Shown here: piece by piece, positions 33,088 through 44,426 of the stretch
Numbering within the stretch: position 1 is the first letter of the stretch
Layout of the letters: every line of letters starts with the position of its first letter
Source: Asterella californica
Taxonomy: Eukaryota > Streptophyta > Marchantiopsida > Marchantiales > Aytoniaceae
Direction: 5' to 3'
Length of the DNA: 64,000 nt
Assembly (NCBI GenBank): GCA_036924285.1
Contig: JAYKYS010000002.1
Span: 2,728,001-2,792,000, forward strand
Made by a program: the position numbers and the translations under genes
The notes under the pieces: model-generated
Database searches by the model: none
Seen by the model: the letters and a program-made list of their open reading frames with translations, nothing else
Told to the model about the DNA's origin: nothing

Positions 33088-33163
33088 TGAAGTCCCCTAT
33101 TCAATAGATGGGACGTTTCCAGTCATGAAGTCCCCTCTTCAATAGATGGGATGTTTCCCGTCG
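33088..33163. repeat. 38-bp tandem duplication
   Basis: TGAAGTCCCCTATTCAATAG followed by ATGGGACGTTTCC occurs twice with a 38-bp period and two or three differences. It is non-coding. Confidence 0.8.
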
Positions 33164-35424
33164 GAGTTGGTTGTTGGCATGAATGTTGTGGTCGGAACTG
33201 TTGAACTACTGAACTGGATGGTAAGCCCACCATGACGAAAGCTACTAGAACCATTGAATCAGTCGAGGTGGAAGGACAGCCCATGAGATCAGGCCCTGTA
33301 TGTGTTGTCTACCTTTCAGAATCTCGTTAGCTCAGAGCCCTTCGGAACTTTGGGATCCATGGACGAGACATAAGCAGTGATCATAAAACCACTCATCTGG
33401 CGAAGGTGTGTTGAAGATGAAGCTCTCGCTACATCGAGAGGATTGATTGCTGTCGATCTAAATGTACAAACTGCTGTGGACAAAAGAGAACGTTTCTTGC
33501 AAGGAGTTCTGCATCGATGATTGTTGGACGAGACGCATGATGTGAAGAGTTGTGTAAACTAAATTCTCCTCGCTTGTCAGAAGTTTCGCATCTGCTTACT
33601 GGACTAGTTCCGGGACTCGTGCTCTCGACTGCGTAAGAGTTGAAAACTGTCAGAGTTCAGTACCTTCCCAAGATATTGCTTAGCTTGCTTCAGCTTGTTA
33701 CTGTTTCTAGTACATTCAAGTGGATCTAGCTGCATCCTTAGGTCATAATCACAACTGCTGTTCGAGTCTGTTCAGTTTAAGTACTTGTCTTCCACGATAG
33801 CATCAGTTCTCTCTATGCCACTAATGTACTGCTTAGCAGTTTTCTGCGACTGGCGGTAAGTTTATGCTTATTATTTGGTACCCGAGCGAGCTTGGAAGGA
33901 GGGTAGTAGGAGTGTCGCCTTCTAGGAACTCTTCAGGCGCTCACAGGGGAAGATTTTCTCTCCCCACCCTTTCAAAATATATGTCCTCCACCCACCGTAT
34001 TTTCGCTTTTCGCAATCAGTGATGTTTGTGAAGCATATTCATTCACATCACATTCATATACATTCAGTTGAACATATACTCAACATAAAGAGAAAGTTTC
34101 TAGCGTTCTGAAGTCAACTGTCGAATGGTGCAACTTTGATGCCAGCGAGAATTCCGAGAGTGAATGCTCATAAGCTTAGAGAGTAACCATATTGTCATTA
34201 TGCAATCATTCGTGTTAACTCAAAGTTCCATAGTTCCCAACAAGTACAAATATTACTGAGACGAAAACCTTCCTGCTTGAAACGTAACTTCCATGACATA
34301 GCCGAAGACATGTAGCTCTTTATTCTCCTTGTTGTCTGTGGCTGAGGCCCAGTTGACCTTCTTTCCCATCTCTTGCTGGTTGCTATCAGTATTCTCACCT
34401 TAGCGCGTCCCTTATGTACACCATAGGCACAGCATATCAGCAGCTCTCTCAGTTTGAAGCAGAACTTTGATACAAGGATAAGCTTATGTTCGACTGGACG
34501 CAGCTACTGCAAGAAGCTGCAAGAGTAACAGCAGAGCAAATACAGCTGTTCTAATCAAACCAAGAGATCAAGGGAGATTAGTTGCGGATCGATCGACTGT
34601 ATCACTTTTTGCTTCCCGTGTCCATCATAACTAGACCACTTGGATGATGTAATCACCTCAATCAACTTGTAATATGCAGAGGCACGATCTACAGAATATA
34701 TATATATATATATATATATGCATATTACTGTCATTTATAAAATAATAATAATAAAATTAAGTTTTGTTTTGGAAAAGGTATTCTCAAACAATAGTTTGAT
34801 AATCATTTTTTTAGAATGGAATTTGTGAAACGAAAGCACTTCGGACATGGCTTTACTTCGAGGGCAGATTCGGTACTTGCTGTACAATATCTTTTACTTC
34901 TTTGCTAAATAAGGTAAGGATTCAAAAATGGAGAAATGCACACAGTTTTGATGTCATATTGATCATTATGAAATTATGGGTTTCTTATTTGTTTCATCAT
35001 TCATTCTCATTCTTGCATTAATATTGTATTATATATACTTTTAGAATTTACATAGTTGACTTTATGATCAGTACTTTCCGCCGAATCTGACCTCCAGGTA
35101 CGGTACAGCTCACATCGAGTGCAAACTGCAGTCCACATGGCAGGAGTGGTGATCTCCGTAACACCTTCCGTAGCCGTCAGTCTGAAGCTGGTTCTTACAA
35201 CGAGCTCCTGTAGCAAGCCTCCCAGTTCGCAATGAACCTCTTATATTTTTATATATATTTATGACTTCAGCAAGTATTTTGTAGCAAATATGTAAGGATC
35301 GCATAAAATGTATTTTTTTTTCTTTTTTAGCTCTCTTCCCCAGCTGTGCACTGCAGCCTTTTCAACCCTAACTCTATCTTCCTTGCATATTCATAGATGG
35401 AGGAAGTGAATATGCAAAGAATTT
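33164..35424. other. gene-free spacer with AT microsatellite
   Basis: No gene is seen on either strand. An (AT)12 tract lies at 34,696-34,719 and ATAATAATAATA at about 34,741. Base composition falls to AT-rich from 34.7 kb rightwards, marking the edge of the gene island. Confidence 0.5.
34696..34719. repeat. (AT)12 microsatellite
   Basis: Uninterrupted alternating AT, 24 bp, within AT-rich DNA. Confidence 0.95.
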
Positions 35425-35590
35425 AATTTAATACTTAACCTTTCCGGCAAGAAGGGTTAGGTATTAAATTAAACTCAGCGTACGTTAGTGGTTTAATGAG
35501 TATGGATTCTTGAACTTGTACGTTTTGAAGCGCAGCACTCGGGTCAAGCCTTATGTGTTATCTTTTACTCTCCATGTGTTTCCAGGCATC
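35425..35590 (+). repeat. hairpin-bearing dispersed repeat, copy A
   Basis: A palindrome (arms TTTAATTTAATACTTAACC and GGTTAGGTATTAAATTAAA around TTTCCGGCAAGAAG) is followed about 45 bp later by a conserved block: TTTAATGAGTATGG, CTTGTACGTTTTGAAGCGC, GTTATCTTTTACTCTCC. The same order and orientation is seen in copy C (45.5 kb). Copies B and D are the reverse complement. Confidence 0.65.
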
Positions 35591-36593
35591 AACTAATAGA
35601 TAATGTTTATAAAATATTTTAATTATTTATACTTAATTAATACATATATTATATTTAATATATATATATTCTTGATAACATTAAACGAGTAAAAGTATCT
35701 TTTTCCAATGCCACCGCTCCTTCCCCGCTTGTCTTTTTCCTCCTCCTCGGCTGCTGTTCGCTTTGGATGCATATTCACAGGCAGAGGCCCATGGCAGGAG
35801 GACTCTACCCCAGGTCGCCTCTGCTACGGCGGTTGGGGCAACTTAATAGTTTTATTAAATCTCCAATTCCCATATTCCATATAAACAAAGGAAACGAATA
35901 TTCCCTTTTCTCCTCGTCGTGTACTTTAAGTCGGCAAGAATAAACTATTTTGTTCCAAAAGCGCACCGAAATTTCATCTCAGCATTTCGTGATCGATACT
36001 TAACAATTAGTTTAGAAGTGAATAAGCATGCTTAACCATATTCGGGAAACTTTTGTTTTCTTTTTGGATCGAAAAAAATTTCAATGTTAGATGAAAATTG
36101 TATACTAAACTGTCAAGAAAAATGAAATTCATGTATATTCAAATGATTATATTTGCCAGATGGTGCAAATATAACCAATAAGTGGAACGCGGATCAATGT
36201 GCCTCCGAGACTACAAGTGCAACAACTTGTTAACGAAAAAACTGAATTTAATTAGCATATTAATTCATTATTAAATCTTTTTGGAAAAAAGGTTTAAGTA
36301 TAATAAGCAAGCAAAATTCGTTACAGATTGTAAAGTTCTTGGAGAGCTTTGATTTAATTCTTTGTTTAATCGATTTTATACTCGTAAGATATTTTGTGTG
36401 TATAAGAGATAAATCTCTTGGTTCTCACACAGCCAACCCGTGAAATGAGATATTCTTGGTTACCAGGGCGGTGAACACACGACGCAATGAATAGTCAATG
36501 GATGGAAAAACCCCATCAAACCTTACAAGGGAAAGAAAGACACGAAGGGCCAAGCAACCAACTTCCCGAAGGGAAGAACAGCGGGAAAGTTGG

Positions 36594-36623
36594 ATAAAGT
36601 AGCCCTTACCAGGGCTACTTTAT
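36594..36623. repeat. perfect 12-bp hairpin
   Basis: ATAAAGTAGCCC, loop TTACCA, GGGCTACTTTAT. It is preceded by another tiny palindrome CTTCCCGAAGGGAAG (about 36,562-36,576). Confidence 0.85.
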
Positions 36624-37194
36624 GGAAACTGGGGGTTTAAGTATACATCTCTCTCATCTCTTTCTTATGATGTTATTTACCTGAAATCTCGAGCCGCTTA
36701 CGGAAACAAGCGACTCGATGGAAGTGGTACATGGAAGATGGATGAACAAGGTATCCCATCTTTTATCTCGTCTTCTCCTCCATAACAAGTTAGAGGAGTA
36801 TATTATATTTCATATTGTTTCCAAATTACTCTGTGCAAAATTATGGTGAGAAAAATGACATAACATGATGATAATGACACATGAGATGTTCCACTCTAGA
36901 ACAAAAAAGTACATTCCAATCACATTGTCTTCTCGTTTCCTTCGTCACTTCATCGCTCAGAAGTGTTATGCGTTTCTTCTTTGAAAAGTCCACTTTGTAT
37001 CATATTATTTGGTAGTCCCGGTTTATGGGAACCTTATTACTTAACATTTTCATGTTAATGTGCCATATAATACGAAAAGAGTATTAGAAGATCGCTCGTA
37101 AAGTGATCGGGACTAATAGGGAATGATATTTCCATATGCTAAAATGTACAATTATTTATCGAAGATCTCATCGCTTACAGAAGATCAGCATTAA

Positions 37195-37480
37195 GTGAAT
37201 ATCCTTCTCTATTAGTCTTGTACATCGAATTTCATTTTTTCTTATCAGAGAATGTGTGAGTGATATATAAAAAAATATAATAATTTTTTAGAACTTATAT
37301 GTTTTAACCCGTCTCGGAGTTACCAGCACATTAGGATATAACTCATAAGTGAGACAAGGACTGACGCGCTGCTGGGAGTATAAGTCCAGAACCCTGCTTA
37401 CCAAAAGTTTTATTTCATGTATACATTAATTTATTCCCTAACTCTTCTCGCTGGAAGAATTAAAGCATAAATTATATACA
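37195..37480 (-). repeat. hairpin-bearing dispersed repeat, copy B (inverted)
   Basis: Matches copy D (55.97-56.27 kb) in the same direction: CTTATCAGAGAATGTG, CTCATAAGTGAGA, GACGCG, AGTATAAGTC, CATTAATTTATTC, then the palindrome CTAACTCTTCTCGCTGGAAG. The right arm is damaged here. Relative to copies A and C it is inverted. Confidence 0.6.
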
Positions 37481-38053
37481 CTTAGAAAGGCGGAGGGATA
37501 TCCTACTTGAGTAATGTAAATGACTCAATGGAAACAGTCCTTGTATTGCATCGAGGATCCCAGTGGAGATCGGGGATGCACCTTTCTCATCACGACGATG
37601 TATGCACTTTTTTTCTCCATGCACTAATTCATCTCAAGATCTTCAACTTATATTAATATACCATCTCACCATCTCATAGACGCATAATGTGTTGGACTTA
37701 ATGTTTTTACACGCTTCTTTACTTATGGTGATGTATTAACATTGAACTACGTTATTTTATCATTTGCTTTACGAAGAATAAATAGAGTGGGAAAAGGAAG
37801 AGTTACAATCAAATTTCGAACTTGATGTCCAGAAAGGGAAATCTTGATGGTTTGTGGTCGATTCTTTTTCTATAAACAATATTAATAAAATCTAATAGAA
37901 AATGGGAGAAGATGTTCAAGCTGGAAACAACTCGTTAAAGATCTCATGACCACCCAACTAGTCTGGTGCGCTAAGCCTTGGAGAAGAGAGGTTTGGGATG
38001 GATCTTTTGTGAGCAATGGAAGAACTCATGTATGGCTCGTAAAGGTTTAAAAC

Positions 38054-38309
38054 TGTTAGAATATTGTACAAGTATGAAATCCTTTTCCCAGTAACTAGTT
38101 CAGGTCATTAAGTGGTGACATTTCGTAAGGTCACCAAGGCCAAGACCAAGAGTATATTATCCAGGCCCAAGGCTATTGTACATTATTGAGTAATCTATTT
38201 ACTTGGTTCTGTTCACACTCTCTTGAGGAGCTCTCTCACTCTCATACTGCCTTATGCCGTGACTTAGAGTTTTGCCTTAGCCTATTCTACCAGTAGTTCA
38301 TTTCCAACA
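38054..38309 (+). repeat. 5' LTR of the Copia element
   Basis: A 256-bp LTR starting TGTTAGAATATTGTACAAG and ending TTCATTTCCAACA. It matches 44,168-44,426 throughout. Confidence 0.95.
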
Positions 38310-38321
38310 TGGTATCGGAGC
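38310..38321 (+). other. primer binding site (tRNA-iMet type)
   Basis: TGGTATCGGAGC directly follows the LTR. It differs by one base from the TGGTATCAGAGC typical of plant Copia elements primed by initiator tRNA-Met. Confidence 0.85.
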
Positions 38322-38479
38322 TTTGCTTTGTTGATGCACTAGCACAATAGCATAGGCACTAGGTAGGCCTTCGGCCGTAAGTGAGAGCAGTTGGAGGACG
38401 CTTCAACTGCTGCGAGAAGGACGCTTCACGCACCAAGATTATGTACCTTCGCTAACAGAACTTCATCGTTCCAGCGATC

Positions 38480-39485
38480 AATCTAATACAGAATATCTGT
38501 CCCCTTTGACACCAAAGGCTGGGTTAAGTTCGACGGCACATATTTCACGCTTTGGAAACACAAGACAATTTTGCGGCTCAAGGTCCATGGCGTTCTTGAT
38601 ATCATGGAAGGGAACGTGCAAAGACCACGTGCCACGACACCCGGAGGTACTGCGGTACCCATCCCTCCCCTTGCTACTGGACCCGGTAGCATCACAGATT
38701 GGGATCAGCGTGACGTTAATGCGCTCACAACAATCAACGAATGCTGCGAGAACAGTGTGGCAGGACATCTAATGTTCTGCACTACGTCGAACAATGCATG
38801 ATCCACATTGACCAGACACTTTGCTGGTCAAGACATGGTGACCAAGATGCATTTAAGAGAGAAGTTGCAGGTTTTAAAGATGAAACCCAACGAGACTTTC
38901 ACCCAGCATGTGAACAACTTCAAGTCTCCCATCCAGCAGATGACCTCAGCTGGATTGACAATTATCAACGAGGAGCAAGTCCTCGCCTTGATGGACAGCA
39001 TGCTCAACAACTATCATTTATTCTTGCAGGCGATGAGAATAAACCCAAATCTCTCGCTACAGGACCTCATCACCTTCCTCATCCAAGAGGAAACGATTGG
39101 ACGCAAGTTATCGATGGAACCATCTACTGCCTTGTTTGCAAGACGCCGACAAGAGGACGCAACAGCAACAACCGGCGCAACAATGGCAACCGACAAGGTG
39201 GTAATCAGCCACCGAAAAGACCACCAGATCCTAACAAGAAATGTTTTAAGTGCAACAAGCCCGGACATCGCATCGCCAAGTGTCTAGACAAACCCTGCAG
39301 CAGCAACGACAACTCAAATGTTGGTAACCAAAACAAGAACAGGAATAAAAATTGTCGTTCTCAGAACAACAACAGCAACACTCGTCGACTTCTGGTGGCA
39401 CAATGTTCATCTGCAATCGTGCAGACAGCTGACCCTAATTGGTATGTGGACACGGGTGTCACACACGACATGACACATAATCGAT
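38480..39485 (+). pseudogene. Copia gag and protease region
   Basis: The frame shifts inside this stretch. The gag (UBN2) text runs from KFDGTYFTLWKHKTILRLK through TRHFAGQDMVTKMHLREKL to QDLITFLIQEE. A TGA at about 38,801 replaces the expected Trp codon. A CCHC zinc knuckle (CFKCNKPGHRIAKC) lies at about 39,243-39,284 in a different frame. The protease start WYVDTGVTHDMT (D-T-G in place of the usual D-S-G) is at about 39,442-39,477, followed by a stop. Confidence 0.9.
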
Positions 39486-39821
39486 GAGAATTCGTCGAAT
39501 ACTCACCCGTCTGTACTAAGAACACCGAGAATGATGCGATTCTACTCGGTGACAACACCACCATCCACGTTGGTGGAAGTACGCCTGCTCAACGACGAGC
39601 ATGTGTACATACATGACGTTCTCCATGTGCCCGTCTTGCAGAAGAATTTATTCTCAGCTCGGCAATTTGATGCCAATGGCGGCTGGTGCTTAATTGGCAA
39701 CAGACTCTATCACCTAGAAGACAGATTCGGACAAGTGCTAGCTCCTTGTCCCATCGTTGACGATCTATACATGCTCAAGAATTCAATTTTGGTCGCTGAC
39801 CAAACCGCGCTTGTCACTACA

Positions 39822-41024
39822 GCTGGTCGGACTCCAATAGTCCACACACTACCTCTCAGCCAGAGATTAGGACCGCGTCTGCGAGCTAGACCGCAATCAA
39901 ACCAGCGGACTAACGTCTCTCTATTCAATCGCAATATGCGCAAGATTCGTTTCCCATGGTCTAGGCCCAGCCCCGCCTCATGTAATGTGCACACCCAAGA
40001 AGAAATGCACACAAGTGACTCATGGATTTTTTCCCCTCTGATTTCGGAGCATACTGAAATTTTCACTCCACAAATTCTGGAAATACCACACTTAGATAAT
40101 GAAGGTCAAATTCTAGTACATGCGGCCTCTACCTCTTTTACCTCCACGCCCCTTGGCACATTCCTCATGCGGACGCAACCAGTTGACTTACCCCCTCTTC
40201 CGCGTGCGTCTATTGACTTTAGAAATACTAGCACAATATCCTTTGGCAGCACACCTCTTCCTCTCACACGGATCAAGTCCCATCATGACCTCCCAAGGCC
40301 ACAGGACGTCTTGATGACGTCCGCAAGCCGGGAGTCCTCTGTCACTAGGGACTCTCACGCGAGGACTCCCTCGCACATATTGGGTGTTGCACACATTGGG
40401 TGTTGCACCCAATGAAGACAAGGAGTTCCCTGTCAGCGGGGATCTCTGATGAGACGCGTCTCTCGCGACCTCGTCGGACCACGCGCCCCCACACGAGCTG
40501 CCAGCCCCCACACGCAATGAGGATGAGGATGGGGATGACGATATCATCCGGATGGAGATCATATCCGCATCCGTGCATGCCGCATCCTGTAGTGTGTGAG
40601 GATATGCAGGCGGCTCCCCATCGGAGGTAACGCCTCTGCAGATGGGATGAGGGTCCATCCTCTGCACGGACTGCCTCCGCACGGAGGCAGTCTCCTTCCC
40701 AAGCCATGGGAGGTCGCCGCGACCTCCGTCGACCTGGGACACTGGGCCGCTGATGCGGATGAACCCTCCGAGATCCGCACCGGGTCTCGTCACCGCAGCA
40801 GCGTCACTCGCCACTGTGGCCACCCGCCACCTCGTCACTACGGCCCGACTTACTAGACCCGACCTGACCTTTAACCAGGTTTTACCTTGGGTTTCTCTTG
40901 ACCTGCACTCCGCAAATTCATTCATTTTCTCGACTTCGGTCTCCTCCGCATCTGTTGGAAGGCCTTCAGGGTTTCACATCTGGTAGCAGGACTCCTCCAC
41001 CAACGCCACCTCGACCATGTGCCC
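39822..41024. other. unexplained 1.2-kb GC-rich insert between protease and integrase
   Basis: In Copia elements the GAG-pre-integrase motif follows soon after the protease text. Here VDDLYMLKNSILVADQTALV (to about 39,815) and ALVTTTGDLSTLWHQRLCH (from about 41,022) are separated by about 1.2 kb. The junctions share TTGTCACTACA (39,811-39,821) and TTGTTACTACA (41,025-41,035), like a target duplication. The middle (about 40,330-40,860) is GC- and CpG-rich and dense in perfect short palindromes (40,330-40,339/40,361-40,370; 40,395-40,402/40,406-40,413; 40,669-40,679/40,682-40,692). Frames are open on both strands because of composition; no domain is recognised. Confidence 0.6.
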
Positions 41025-44000
41025 TTGTTACTACAACGGGTGATCTCTCTACCTTGTGGCATCAACGACTCTGTCATATCAACCACCATCGAGTCCATGA
41101 GCTGAGCCACCGCAGGTATGTTACCGGCCTCTCTTCCTTCTCACTCTCTGAAGATATTTGTCCAGCTTGTGCACACGGCAAGCATGCACGCATTAAATTC
41201 TCACGTGCCAACTCCACTCGATCAACTCGTCCTCTGGCATTGGTCCATTCTGATATTAGTGGTCACATCTCTCCTTGCACTTTTTCTGGCTATGAATATT
41301 TCATCACCTTCATTGATGACTACTCGTGCTACACTGTCACTCGTCTTCTCTACTATAAGAGTGATTGTTTTGCTACTTTTCGAGACTATCTCGTATTTGC
41401 TGAGCGCGTCACTGATCAATCTCTTGTCACTTTGCGATCTGACAATGGCGAGGAATATCGTTCAGTTGCTTTTGACGTCTTTTGTCGTGAGCGCGGCATC
41501 CAGCGTCAATTCACAGTCCCCTACTCTCCTCAGCAGAATGGTGTTGCTGAGCGTACAGATTAGTGGAGGCGGGGTTTGTAGCTCAGAGGATTAGAGCACG
41601 TAAGAACCGTAGCTTGCTTGATGCTGTCAGTTCTATGCTTTTCACTTCCAGTCTTATCAAGCCCTTCTGAGGTGAAGCAATTACCTGCGCCACCTTCCTG
41701 CAGAACCGATGTCCGTCTAAGGCTATCACGTCTATGATCACATCTTATGAACTCTGACACTCCTATACCTCCACAACTCCTCGCCGACTCGATCTCTTCT
41801 TTCTGTGCGTCTTCGGCTGTCGCACTTTTTCTCATGTCTCCGAGGTTGAGCGTACAAAGCTCGATGATCGCTCTCACGAGTGCATCTTCCTTGGCTATAG
41901 CGGCCAGAGTAGGCTACCGTCTCCAAAGAAAATCTAACGGTACCTTCATCTCTCATGATGTTATCTTTGATGAGTCTTCCCCGACTCTCTCTCTCACATC
42001 CGCCCCCTCTGCTGATCCCTCACTCACTCAAGTGTCTCCTGAGACCGACGTCCATTTTTACCACATTGTGCCTGTCCTTTCTGCTGGCCCAGCTTACGTT
42101 CCGTCCGTCTCTCCCAGCTTCCCCTCAGAGGGAGTTCCTCTGCCATCTCCTGCCGGTCCAACTCCAACCCCATCCGTTGGTCTTGGATCTGGAGGAGGAG
42201 TTTCTAGCAGTCATGGGTCTGACGGAGGAGTCACCAGCAGTACACAGTCTAGTGGGAGTAGTCGCCTTCCACATTCTCACTCCCAAGCCATACACACAAT
42301 CCCTCTCCTCCTGCAGAGAACTGAGTCCGCGTCATCTTTACCTTCGGCGCACATCATCACGCTCACCACGAATTTCTGGTCCTACCCACAACGAGTCCTC
42401 CCTTCCTCCATTGGATTTCTCAGCACCACCTCCATTGAGACGATCAGCTCGACATTCAGTTCCTCCACAACAGAACCCAGATGAAGGCTATGACCATTCA
42501 TCGTTGATCTCGAAGTTTCGGAAGAACAACAAGCGTGCATTGATGATAACTCTCAAACCTGTGCCAATGGAACCTGTTTCTTACACAGAAGCAGTATCTT
42601 CTCCTGATGTCAATCAGTGGAGAAGAGCAATAAGGAAGAGTTAGATTCTCACGAATCTAACGGTACTTGGAAGCTCACCGACTTGTCACAAGGACGCCGG
42701 CCGATAACATGTAAGTGGACCTTTAAGTTGAAACTTAATACCGATGGGTCCATTGCTCGTTATAAGACGAGACTCGTGGCTCACGATTTCACTCAAATCT
42801 ACGGGTTGGATTATACAGAAACTTTTTCTCCCGTAGTCCGTATTCAATCAATGCGGCTCATCCTTGCCATATCAGCGTAGTATAATCTACATGTACATCA
42901 AATGGATGTTAAAACTGCGTTTCTGAATAGGACACTTAACAAAGAAATATACATGTGTGTTTCGGAAGAAGTGACTACAGCACGACGCAGTCAAGTATGC
43001 AGACTGCTTAAGACTCTCTACGGTCTTAAGCAATTATCAAGAGAATGGTACTTGATCATCGATACATTCTTGTTTTTTCTTGGATTTGCTAAGTCCGGTG
43101 CAGACGGAAACGTTTACTACTTGCACCAGAAACATCACTTCGTCATCCTTGTCCTCTTCATGGATGACACTCTGATTGTCAGTAGCAGTGAGGCCTTACT
43201 ATCCCACGTAAAAGAGAAATTGAGCTCACGGTTCAAAATGACAGACATCGGTCCAGCCCATCATTGCCTTACCATTGAGATTAACTGTGATCCATCTTCT
43301 GGCACTATCAGACTTAGTCAAACTTTGTATTTGACATAGAAACTATTTCAGTTTGGCTTACAAGACTGCAAACTTGTAAGCACCCCTCTAGTCACAGATG
43401 AGAAACTTTCTTCGGATGACTCTCCTGTCACTGAGGATGAAAAGAAGCTATGTAATAGTTATCCTTACCAGAGTGCAGCTGGCTCTATTAATTGGACCGC
43501 AGTATGCACTCGTCCTGATTTGTCTTATCCCATTAGTGTACTCTCTCAGTTTATGAGTAGTCCTGGACCTAGACACATTATCGCTATGAAGCAGATTTTT
43601 CGTTACATCAAGGGAAGTTTGAATTTAAACCTTGAGTATGCTCAGTCACCCCAGCCCTACTCCCTGTTTGGTTACTCCGATGCTGATTGGGGAGGACATG
43701 CAGAGACAAGACGATCCACATCGGGACATTGTTTCATCTACTCTGGAGGAGTCATTAGCTAGTCCTCTAAGAGACAAAATTCAGTAGCCCTGTCAAGCAC
43801 AGAGGCAAAATATGTAGCTCTTAGCACGAGCTGTTCAGAGATAATCTGGTTACGTCAGCTCCTGACTGACGTCGGATTGCATGACAAGGAGCCCACTATT
43901 ACATATTATGACAACCAAAGTGCAATGGGTCCTTGTCGACACTAGTAAGTTCCACGACCGTACGAAGCACATCGACATCCGATATCACTTCATCAAAGAT

Positions 44001-44132
44001 CACGTCGCTGGAAAAATTATAGAAGTTAGATATTGTCTTACTGAGGACATGGTTGCAGATATTCTGACAAAGAGCTTACCAGCTCCCAAGTTGGATTATC
44101 TACTGCCAAAGCTAGGAATGTTTTCTAGCTAA
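41025..44132 (+). pseudogene. Copia integrase, reverse transcriptase and RNase H
   Basis: The integrase begins with LWHQRLCHINHHRVHEL, followed by CPACAHGKHARIKFSR, PLALVHSDISG and the FTVPYSPQQNGVAER core (to about 41,555). It resumes as LLDAVSSMLF after the tRNA-fragment insertion and ends HECIFLGYS (about 41,875-41,900). RT runs from about 42,600: CKWTFKLKLNTDGSIARYK, HQMDVKTAFLNRTLNKEIY, and the active site LFMDDTLIV (about 43,150-43,180). RNase H has GYSDADWGGHAETRRSTSG and ends ADILTKSLPAPKLDYLLPKL near 44,120. Nonsense codons include TAG at about 42,878 and about 43,759 (the latter replacing the usual Trp of SWSSKRQ). The purine tract GAGTGAGAG abuts the 3' LTR. Confidence 0.92.
41556..41602 (+). 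other. 47-bp insertion containing the 5' half of plastid tRNA-Arg(ACG)
   Basis: The integrase text is interrupted between GAG-CGT-A and AG-AAC-CGT. The insert is bounded by CGTA (41,552-41,555 and 41,599-41,602), a 4-bp repeat. Positions 41,572-41,601 read GGGTTTGTAGCTCAGAGGAT then TAGAGCACGT. From memory, this is the 5' half of the chloroplast trnR-ACG gene with one C-to-T change. The remaining upstream 16 bp (CAGATTAGTGGAGGCG) are unassigned. Confidence 0.65.
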
Positions 44133-44167
44133 TAATGTTTTTATCCGGAACTGTTACTGAGTGAGAG

Positions 44168-44426
44168 TGTTAGAATATTGTACAAGTATGAAACTTCTTT
44201 TCCAGTAACTAGTTCAGGTTATTAGGTGGTGACCTTTCGTAAGGTCACCAAGGCCAAGACCAAGAGTATATTATCCAGGCCCAAGGCCATTGTACATTAT
44301 TGAGTAATCTATTTACTTGATTCTGTCCACACTCTCTTGAGGAGCTCTCTCACACTCGCATTCTGTCCTTATGTCGTGACTTAGAGTTTTACCTTAACGT
44401 ATTCTACCAATAGTTCATTTCCAACA
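44168..44426 (+). repeat. 3' LTR of the Copia element
   Basis: A 259-bp partner of the 5' LTR with TG/CA ends. It differs mainly by transitions plus a few small indels around 44,350-44,390. Confidence 0.95.

Larger units (their letters stand above)
35591..38053. other. AT-rich repeat DNA left of the Copia element
   Basis: No gene is seen. It includes copy B of the hairpin repeat (37.2-37.5 kb) and a perfect 12-bp hairpin (36,594-36,605 and 36,612-36,623, ATAAAGTAGCCC and its complement with a 6-nt loop). Confidence 0.5.
38054..44426 (+). mobile_element. complete LTR retrotransposon, Copia superfamily (dead)
   Basis: 5' LTR, primer site, gag, protease, integrase, RT, RNase H and 3' LTR occur in Copia order on the plus strand. 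The LTRs differ at roughly 20 of 256 positions by eye, so the insertion is not young. The coding region carries frameshifts and nonsense codons. A 5-bp target duplication is not clean (AAAAC on the left, AACTC on the right), probably because of mutation. The internal region has two foreign insertions, at 39.82-41.02 kb and 41,556-41,602. Confidence 0.93.

Noticed and set aside
35425..35590. Hairpin repeats as Helitron 3' ends
   Set aside because: The hairpins are not followed by CTRR and a T at the expected distance, and no Rep-helicase is present.
40188..40925. A 245-codon minus-strand open frame inside the Copia element
   Set aside because: It lies in the GC-rich palindromic insert, where frames are open on several strands by composition, and it shows no recognisable domain.
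41570..41640. A functional tRNA gene at 41.57 kb
   Set aside because: Only the 5' half is present; the sequence returns to integrase coding before the anticodon and T-arm.
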